DNA of 64,000 bases, taken from the NCBI GenBank assembly GCA_011634665.1, contig WAEK01000004.1, positions 2,857,501 through 2,921,500 on the forward strand, written 5' to 3'. The first letter of the stretch is position 1. Each line of letters begins with the position of its first letter. This document shows positions 56,101-64,000 of the stretch, piece by piece. Under the pieces are notes generated by a model that was given only the letters and a program-made list of their open reading frames with translations, was not told the DNA's origin and did not search any database. Made by a program: the position numbers and the translations under genes. Source of the DNA: Mortierella sp. BCC40632. Taxonomy: Eukaryota > Mortierellomycota > Mortierellomycetes > Mortierellales > Mortierellaceae.

Positions 56101-58619
56101 GATCAGGACGAGCTAGCCCCAACATTGAAATCACAGTATAGGATTCCAATTGCCCAGCCTCCGCCAGAGCTTCTTTTGGCGACCAAGTCATCAAGACAAG
56201 GAGCCAGAGGTCCTTCTTCCGAGATGGCCTCTCAGCCAATGGCCCAGGCGCATTCTGATACGAAGAGCAGAACATCTGAGTCTACACTCTCTTCGGCCCG
56301 ACACTCATCCCTGCCTTTATCTGAGGCTATCCGATCTGCAGCGCCGCTGATGGGTGCGGCTGCAGCCTCGGTAAAGCCTGACAGTGTCATTATTATGGAG
56401 AGTGAGCCCGCGTTCCATCATGACAATAGCTTGTACCAAGATGGACCAAGAAATATCGGTCCAAATCTATATCGAGGTCTTGGAGAAGATGGAGCTCAGC
56501 AATCGTTACCACCCTTGACTCTGTCCCAGAATGCGAGTCCGCAGGGACGATCGGTTTCCAGTACTCCTGCGGCAAAAGGGCTCGAAGAGCCTCATGCCAG
56601 CAAAATGATTCCTTTGGCAGCAGCCGCAGGGGTGGCAATCCCGACCTTGGCGGCAGCTCCTAGAGCGGCCCAAGCTGCAATGCATTCTGACGCAGACAAG
56701 ACTAACACAGGGTCAAATCTTTACGCAGCTGATATTAAGCCTCTTACTATTCATTCCAAGGATCCAATTGTCCCTTCCAAGGTCGAAACATCCGAACCAA
56801 GGGACTCCTTAGGCACACAAGGAGCGATGCAAGGACATGACCATGACCACCACCACGAACACGACAGCGAAAACAACCACCCTCAACCGCATCTCGCCAA
56901 CGTGACCACGCCTCCATTCCCGATCCATCACCATCAGCACCGGCCAGATGACAAGACAGTTCACTTGACGAACGTGGCTGCTCCGAGATTTCCAGTGGAG
57001 CATCACCAACATCAGTTAGGTGATCCTTCTGTCCACTTGACCAATGTTGCGGCACCTCGAGGTCTCCATTCAATGGAGCAGCCACATACTTCTCAACTTC
57101 AGCATGAACAACAGCCGTATTCAGAAGAAAAGCATTCTCATTCTTTGCCACATGGAGCAGTCCCTGCAGCAACTGCAGCAGTTGGAGTAACAGCAGCGGC
57201 CATTGGAGGAACAGAGGTTGCAAAGCATTTGACGGACACTTCGAGCGAACATCCAAAGTTGCCGATATTCGGTCAAGATCGCCATCGACACTACCACGAG
57301 CCAACCGATCCTACCAAGGATCTGCACCAGGCACTTCCAAGTGCGCTCCAAGCGACCGGTGACAAAGGTAAGAATAAAGTCTGTAAATCATTTTCATTGT
57401 GGTATTTGAAGCGACGGATCCATCTCGAGTTCCGATCATGATGGAAAACCAAATGACCAAGTTACTGACTACCAATGGCGCTCCTCCAGGCGTTCCTCCT
57501 TATACAGCGTCTAACACTTCAATGCCTACGACAGCTTCTACACCAATGGCTAGTATCGAGACCACGAGGCCTGAGATTGAAGAGAATATCGCAAAGGGGG
57601 CTCCTGCTAGCGTAGAACCGACTGCAATTCCAAGTATGGCGCCGCCGTTGGTTAAGGCTAAGGCATACGAGGCGGACAAGGATACTGTTCCAACAAAGAG
57701 CAGTACTGGCAGCACAGTCAAGCCGATTGTTCCAGTACTTGGAGCTGCCACGGGAGCTGCTCTTGCATCAAAAGCCCTGGACGAGGACAAGACTCTGTCT
57801 ACCTCAGAATCTGTTCCACTGGCAAGTCATTTCGAGGCACCTCCAGTCTCGTCTGCGCTGGCTCCTGTCCCAATCCCAAGTGGTAGACCGATCACGATGC
57901 AATCCACAGACGAGCCCAAGTTGACTGCCACGTCCATGGACGAGGACATGGGCACAAAGCCCACAGGGGCTCTAGGCTCACATTGGGACAAAGTCGACTC
58001 TTCTATTCCTTATCATCGAGAGGAACCTATTTCGCACACAGGATTGACCTCAGTCTCTGCTCCAATGGTAGCTCCTGTTCAACCTCTGATGTCTGGATCA
58101 AAGGCCGAACTTAGCACTGGACAAGAGCTCAAGATGGAGGGCCAGCAGGGGTTGGGGTCCAAGGCAGAATTGCATTCAGAGCCCACATTGTCCAAACCTG
58201 CAGTGGTAGCAGCAGCAACTGCGTTACCAGTCGCCGCGGCGGCAACTGCTGGTAAGAAATCCACTCAATATGAATATGAGCCACAAATTCAGTCGACGAC
58301 TTTCGACCCAGCAGTGGTAATGCCTCCAAGAGTGGAAGGAACAAGGGATATGGATATCGATTCTTCGACTCATCCAGTCCAGCTTCAGCAGCAAGTAACC
58401 CCGGCGCCTCCTGAGGGTTACAGTGGTCCGATGCCCCAGTTGAAGGAAGGAGAGACGGTCATCTGGGTGAAGAAGGTGTACACGACGGAGGAGTTTTATG
58501 ATTGTGAGGATGAAGCAGGACATCAACTGGATGAATATGGTCACCGACGCGACCACGATGTGAGTCTGCATCTGCCTCGCCGTCAGCAGTCTGAAGCTAA
58601 GCATGGTCTTAGCCAGTAA
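47117..58619 (+). CDS. Giant repetitive disordered protein, about 3,637 aa, 7 exons
   Basis: Exons, all phase-consistent: 47117-47429, 47469-47820, 47917-48000, 48101-52029, 52114-55380, 55607-57367 and 57412-58619. Exons 4 and 5 alone code 1,310 and 1,089 residues. Exon 4 holds about 21 copies of a 47-aa unit with core SATPEMNLGNLFPEEVEEEA. Exon 5 has at least six blocks with the core LFPEEQADYPR, several followed by FYDYIDHVKDIKE. Exon 6 contains His-rich repeats (VHLTNVAAPRFPVEHHQHQ) and exon 7 ends with a conserved-looking segment (GETVIWVKKVYTTEEFYDCE). Short hydrophobic Ala/Gly/Thr patches recur, but I see no clear signal peptide. The protein is very probably disordered and scaffold-like, with short linear motifs. 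I do not recognise the family. Alternatives are a structural septum or Woronin-type tether, or a stress protein; all are guesses. The acceptor of exon 2 (AATGAG|AA) is the least certain join. Confidence 0.75.
48300..51620 (+). repeat. 141-bp coding tandem repeat with higher-order units
   Basis: About 21 units of roughly 141 bp (47 codons) in exon 4 of the giant gene, each with GAGATGAACCTGGG-like core. The first five and last three are diverged. In the middle, blocks recur at longer range: about 49,768-50,016 equals 50,329-50,577 almost exactly (offset 561 bp = four units), and 49,486-49,734 matches 50,893-51,141 (offset 1,407 bp = ten units). This points to recent unequal exchange or gene conversion in whole-unit steps. 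Confidence 0.9.
53050..54920 (+). repeat. Second coding repeat class (FPEEQxDYPR) in exon 5
   Basis: Six diverged blocks, at about 53070, 53460, 53805, 54110, 54440 and 54825, each of the form SxTLK(K/R)P....L(F/Y)PEEQxDYPR. From block 3 on, most are followed by FYDYIDHVKDIKE. Spacing is 305-390 bp with Ala/Thr-rich spacers. The acidic core LFPEE echoes the FPEEVE of the exon 4 units, so the two classes may share an origin or a binding partner. Confidence 0.8.
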
Positions 58620-61596
58620 ACGCGTGAGCGGTTGCTGCTCTTGTTGAGAGAGGAAAAAAAAAAAAAAAAAAAGAGAGAGAGATGATAAGAAAAAGCGGGT
58701 GATGTAGGCTTCCTCTTGATTATTAAAAAATTCTGTTTTCCTTCATGCTAATGAGTAAGTTGAGATCATATTCAGGAGCCTTCGGGCCGGATTTTTGAGT
58801 CGGTTGTGAGTTTATTTTCTCTCGAGCAAATTGTTTTTTCTCCTTGAATAGGAGAAAGTGATCATCTGCCGCAGAAAGATCCAATGCAAAGTTCTGCAAC
58901 TAGAACTTTTTTGTGGTTGGACTTTTTTTTTGGTTGTCCCCAGGTAAAAGATACGAGAGCGCTGTTGTTCGGGAACAGAGCCCATGAATTTGTTGGGCGG
59001 AGTCCTGTTGCCTCGGGCCTGTCGTACGAAAAAAAAAAAAAAAATTGCTGAGCTTGATACCATTGGTCCGAGCATCCTAATGTTCCGTATTGAGAATCCC
59101 AAGGTCTCCATGAGCTCCATGACGAGGCTGTTGAAATGAGGATCAGCTTCCTGTAGTTCTGCTGGCTCCAGTGAGTCTCTCTGGTTCCTAATGGAGTTCC
59201 AGCCTACAGCGCTCATGTGACACTGTTCATTCGGAGGGGTGGCTTTGTCTCTCTTGTTCAAAGCCTGTTCTGGTGGCAATCTACTCTACTCTGCAACGTT
59301 CCATCATGCTCGACGCGCTCCATCATGGTAAGTCAAGGAGCTATGCAAAGGACCATCGACAGCTCTGGAACTCTCTTCTTGTTTGATGCTTTGGTCATGT
59401 TGCAATAGATTAGCCTCTGACGCGTTTTTTTTCCTTCTCATTTCCTCAATCGCAGGACTCGGAAATCACTCAAACGAACGCGTCGGACATCTCAAGACTG
59501 GGTCCATCGGAGAGGTGTCTGCTCATTCACTGAGCCATGCACCCTCTCTCTCTGCTTGGCTGACTCGTAGCGGTGACACATGGACCCTTTCAGCCTCTTA
59601 GCCCGCCGGTCTACCTGGACAGATGCTTGAGCTTCTTTACAGCTCGCTCTGCTCCTAATGGTGTAGAGGTAAGTGCAGTGTGAGTGGTCCAAGTGCCATG
59701 AGGATGGCAGCACTTGGCAATAGCATCTGCGAATGAGGCTTGGACATCCCCTATCACTCATCTTCATGTGCGGCAGTGAGAAGCACCGGGAAGTGCATTT
59801 GGACCGACGCTGAAGAGCACTGGTCCCTCTGTCTGGGATTGGAGAGAATTGTTTCCTCCCTTCTCCAGATATGGCCCAGCGTCTTGGAGGTTGAGGTTCG
59901 ATGTCTCCCATGTGTCTCTCCTGTTTGACATGAAGCATATAGAGTAATAGAACAGGGATGGGAGCAGATGTCTGGCCACTTCCACCTCCCCATGCTGGCA
60001 GATACCCTCCTGGCTGGCAGCATACCCCCGAGGACTAGTGCCCAATATACCCCACACCCGAGGTCTAGTGCTTCTTATACCCCAGTCCGCTCTATGGCAG
60101 GAGGGTAACTCCTTCCTGACAGGCGGCATATACCCAGAAGCCTATTCTCTCATATACCCCTTGCCCACCCATGCCGGGAAGCTAGCAGCTGGCGGATACC
60201 CTCCTGACGGGTGGCATATTGCATGCCTGCCTTTGTCAGGAAGTCGGTGTTAGCAGATACCCTCCTGGTTGGCGGCAAACCCCCGGGCCTAGTCTCTCCT
60301 ATACCCCTTGCTGCTTCATGCCAGGAAGTCAGCAATGATCTATTGCCTTGTGTGGATGAGAGTGCGCTATTTTATAGCCTCAGTGGGACCCTCCGGCACT
60401 TTCCCCGATTTTGTCCCATTATCCATTGCTGGTAGGTATTCTGGAGGCTACTGCATGGCCTTGCACAATCCATGGATCGCGATAGAAAGGGTCAACAAGC
60501 ACGGGAGACAGGACATGCGGATCGAACCTGGGACGCCTCTGGTAAGTTGGATCTTTTTCTTTTGGGTCTGAATGTGTTGTGTTAGAGTGAGAGGTCCTGG
60601 TTCAGAGAAGAAGGAGAAGGAACCAGTGGCCACTGAGGACAGGATGGCTCGTATTGCTCCTGTTTGTTTTGGTTGTATGACCAGACGAGCAGCAGCAGTC
60701 GAGTATTCAATACGTCCTTGTAAGGCGGGCTATTGAACCCCGTCCTCACGCGACGGGCCATTTATCTGGAGTGGGTGGGTGGGCTAATTTTTTCAACGCC
60801 ATTGAGTTTCCCGCTCTTTGGTGTTGATTAAAAGCAGATAAAAGGCCAGTCTGTGAGGACAAGTCGCAGAACCGTGAATCTCCATTACTTGGATAGAGAC
60901 ATGGTTCTGCGACCACTTTTTTCAAGGCAAGTGATAATCGATGTTTGTCTTTGTGCACGCTTTTTTTGTCTCTCAAGTCCGTTGGTTGTTGATCTTTTTA
61001 TTATGGAGGCTAACTATCTTTCTTTCATCATGGAGCTTGACTTGACTCGTCTTCCTCTGGAAGGCGAGTCGAGTCCAGCAAAATAGTGGAAGAGAAAAAA
61101 AAAGTGAGATGACGGCGAACAAGAGAATGACGAGCAGGATGGTATTTATGTAGGCTACCTGCACTTGATATCGGGGCAGGACTCTGACTCTTCTTTGGAT
61201 ATGAGCCCACGTAGGCTTTTTTCTAGTGGCGGTGGATCCCAAGGATCTACGAGGATGGATGATAAGATGGCAATAGCAAATAAATGACACTCTGTTAGGT
61301 GATGGGAAATTACAAACCAACAATGAGGATGCAAGGCTGCCAGATAGTTAAGAGTTGTTTTGTTGCGTCTGATCGAATCAATAAGGTCCTTGTTTTTTTT
61401 TTGACTTTGGGTTATCAATCCTTATCCTTCTTGGGCCAGGACCATATATGTGTAACCTTCTTTAGTGAAATAAAAACCCGAATCTCCAGAAAAAATACTA
61501 CATAAAATTCTCTGCTATGGTACTACTGCTCTTCATCTTCTTTAGTTTCGCCCGGAACGCTCTCCGCATCCCAAAGATTTTCACTCCCTACACCAT
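58620..61596. other. 3 kb gene-poor stretch
   Basis: It starts with the 3' end of the giant gene (A run about 58652-58670). After that no ORF has a recognisable domain. At about 60515-60525 the minus strand carries GGTTCGATCCG, a good Pol III B-box, but I find no A-box or cloverleaf with it. A and T runs occur at about 58922-58931 and 59029-59043. Confidence 0.45.
59995..60330. repeat. Imperfect repeats of a TACCCTCCTG / ATACCCC motif
   Basis: GATACCCTCCTG(G/A)(C/T)(T/G)GGYGGCA-like blocks recur at about 60001, 60196 and 60256. Related ATACCCC blocks occur at about 60024, 60048, 60078, 60128, 60155 and 60300. Copies are diverged and unequally spaced. No coding role is visible. Confidence 0.5.
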
Positions 61597-64000
61597 ATGT
61601 CAAACCTCAATCAAAATGAAACTATCAATGCCATTCAAGGGCAAATCGCCGCATTGGCTCGCCAACTGGCCACACTTCAATCTCCTCAGGACTCTGACCC
61701 CCAACTGGAGAAACAATCCCCCCTTTGCCTCTTCCACCCCTCAACTCAGGAAGCAGAACGATATCCTCCCATCAAACCTGAGAACATTTTGGACTTCTAC
61801 CAAACTGCCTCCTCTGAAGACGACTTCTGGGAGCACATTCGCCGATACCCCAAGAACTCGGCCATGGGTTATGAGCCTCCCAAAATCCCTGGAATTTACC
61901 AACTGTCTAGTCAACAAAAGCAACAGGACAACCAGCTACGAACACTTCAGAAACGTATCGCTGCCCTCACTCGACCTGTCGACATGTTTTACACCAAACT
62001 TGGTCTATGGAAGGAGACAACTCCATCCCACCCGAAGACGTATTGGAGCTCAGCGCCGCATTCGCCATCCTCATGCGAGATAACCTTGCGTCAATGGCAG
62101 GCAAGATCAACGAAATGCGCACCGACAACTTACGGACCAGTCAAGGCGCCAACGTCAAGCCCGACACGCTGGACCTGGTTGACCCTAGCAAGTTCCAGGA
62201 AGAAATTATATCCACTCGAAAACTCATCAATACTTTCAAGTCAAACAAGAACAACTACAACCGTCCCAACAACAACTCCTCAAACGATCAGCAGAGGACC
62301 CAGAACCAACCCTACCGCGGTCACAATGGCAACAATTCCCATTTTCACAGGGATTCAGACAACAGACGGAGGAACAAGAACAACGACCAGCGAAGAGACA
62401 ACAGTCGCGGCCGAAAAAGACAACTACCAACCTCGAGGAAGAAGCAGCAGCAAACGCCCTACACGAAGAAGGTCGGAGGACGGCTCTCTCTCTTCCTAAA
62501 CGAATGGCAGACTACTACAGACGACCAGGAGATTCTCAATATCGTCAAGGAGGGATACACCGTCCCGTTCAAGGCCAGACCACCGACATCAATATCACAC
62601 CTCCGCCACATCCACTGTCGGAGGAGGAGACAACAATTGTCGACAACGAAGTGTCCGCTTTGCTGACCAAAGGAGCAATCGAGCCCGCGAGTGGTCCAGG
62701 CTTTACAAGCCAACTTTTCGTCATTCCCAAAAAAGACAGGGGACCTGAGACCCGTACTGAACTTAAGACCACTGAATGCATTCCTACCCACAAAACACTT
62801 CAAGATGGAGACAATCCAGCACGTATGCAGCATAATAAAGCGAAGAGATTTCTTGACCTCTATAGACCTCTCCGACGCCTTCCTTCATATCCCAATTCAC
62901 CCATCATCAAGGAAATATCTTCAGTTCCTGTGGAAGGGCCAACTGTACCAGTTCAAGGTGCTACCCTTTGGCCTATCACTGGCTCCCCTGGTGTTCACCA
63001 AGACACTGAGACCCCTCCTCCGATGGGCCAGGAAACGAGGAATCAGGATCTCAGCTTATCTGGACGATCTAATAATTGCCGCAGCATCAAGGACCAAGTC
63101 GCAACAGGCCACCAAGATGGTACTTCAGAAACTGGAACGCCTTGGGTTCTTGACAAAGGAATCCAAATCGAGTCTCAATCCATCTCAAACCTTGGAGCAT
63201 CTGGGGTTCGAGTTAGACACAGTATCGATGACCCCTGAAAGTCCCAGGCAAGAAGATCAGGGACGTACGCCGCGAGGCAGCCAAGTTAATCAACAAGAAT
63301 ACCTGCACTGTTCGTCAGCTGTCGTCGTTTATCGGCAAAGCTATCGCCATGACAGTTGCAGTCTTCCCTGCCCGTCTCAAGATTCAACATTTGATGGCCG
63401 ACAAGATTCGTGCTCTCAAATCGGAAGCATCATGGGAGAGCCCAGTTCATCTTTCCCAAGAGTCCTTGAAGGAACTGCATTGGTGGATAATGCATCTGAA
63501 GGAATGGAACGGCTTATCTTGGATGACATCGATTCCCCAGATGGATGTGTACACAGACGCATCAGAGATGGGATGGGGATAGTGATCGACAATCGGACAT
63601 TCAAGCGGGACTTGGTCCGCTCGACAGCAATCGTTCCATATCAACTACAAGGAGTTGTTAACAGTCAAGATTGCCCTTCATCAACCAGAAGTGGAAGGGA
63701 AGGTAATAAACGTAGTATCGGACAACATCACGACCATCGCCTATCTCAACCGTTTCGGTGGGACTCGATCAATGAAATTGATGAAGCTAGCGACCGACAT
63801 CTGGGAATGGTGCCTGAGGACGGATACCAGGATCAAGACCACATATGTCCCTTCAGCATTCAATCCGGCGGACGCGCCATCCCGCCGCCTGATCGGCCAA
63901 CTGGAGTGGTCAATAGACAAACAGTACTTCAAAAGATCGATCGCAAGTGGGGCCCTCACCTCGTCGATCTCTTCGCATCGCCAGACAATCACCAATTACC
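61597..64000 (+). mobile_element. DIRS-like retrotransposon, 5' part, frameshifted, cut by the window edge
   Basis: The first part (61597-62500) is Gag-like: SNLNQNETINAIQGQI, then an Asn/Arg/Gln-rich basic stretch, with at least one frame change near 62000. The RT part starts at about 62520 (EILNIVKEGYTVPFKARPP, PLSEEETTIVDNEVSALL, GPGFTSQLFVIPKK) and breaks at an A6 run near 62730. It goes on through DFLTSIDLSDAFLHIPIHP and VLPFGLSLAPLVFTKTLRPL to the catalytic AYLDDLIIAA (about 63053-63082). RNase H follows with VYTDASEMGWG (63547-63579). Near the edge, WGPHLVDLFASPDNHQL is a hallmark of DIRS/tyrosine-recombinase elements. The recombinase and methyltransferase-like parts, if present, lie beyond 64000. 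Terminal repeats were not located. Confidence 0.82.

Noticed and set aside
60480..60560. Possible tRNA gene on the minus strand around GGTTCGATCCG
   Set aside because: No acceptor, D or anticodon stems can be paired around the B-box.

Overview
The window looks like a filamentous fungus of an early-diverging lineage. Mortierellomycotina is my best guess, from the TE families and the style of the genes; no rRNA or marker gene proves it. Supporting signs are short GT-AG introns in most protein genes, a Hikeshi/OPI10 gene, an F-box gene, eukaryotic tRNA-Cys genes with Pol III T-terminators, and a dense, nested transposon landscape.

Layout. 1-4.6 kb holds two host genes on the minus strand: a PPxY-containing two-TM protein (three exons) and an F-box protein. 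4.6-11.7 kb is gene-poor, with a (TC)n tract, a DDE-transposase scrap, a LINE 3' fragment and imperfect repeats. 11.8-13.7 kb holds a plus-strand gene with a candidate PD-(D/E)XK nuclease core. 14.9-17.7 kb is a decayed MULE transposase. 18.5-19.6 kb has a solo LTR sitting on a second LINE fragment, then tRNA-Cys. 19.8-24.7 kb is host territory: Hikeshi (three exons) and a 999-aa tail-anchored endonuclease/exonuclease/phosphatase protein. A second tRNA-Cys lies at 25.7 kb.

25.8-43 kb is the most interesting part: two adjacent large DNA transposons of one family. Element 1 (25,850-33,510) has about 125-bp terminal inverted repeats (TIRs) and a perfect 10-bp target duplication, CGATCGGCAC. Element 2 (33,609-42,990) has about 320-bp TIRs and appears inserted in the poly(A) tail of a LINE. 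Both encode the same composite protein in spliced exons: a Ulp1-like SUMO-protease domain, an acidic linker, a FAR1-like zinc region, a MULE transposase core and a SWIM zinc finger. Both also carry a small Cys/His plus coiled-coil accessory gene that starts just after a private minisatellite and a CT-rich leader. Element 1 contains a solo LTR with its own 5-bp duplication. Element 2 contains a LINE copy, and its TIRs include a LINE tail.

43-46.6 kb carries a LINE tail, a broken IS630/Tc1-type transposase and a partial XPG/PIN-nuclease ORF of a repeat family. 47.1-58.6 kb is one giant seven-exon host gene of about 3,637 residues, built of about twenty 47-aa repeats, then a second repeat class (FPEEQxDYPR) and a His-rich third part. 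58.6-61.5 kb is gene-poor with imperfect repeats. From 61.6 kb to the right edge lies a frameshifted DIRS-like retrotransposon (Gag-like, RT, RNase H).

Exon joins were worked out by hand from GT/AG sites and codon phase. In the transposons, several reading-frame breaks fall on short homopolymers. The single-copy genes show none of these, except one unresolved frame change in the nuclease-like gene.
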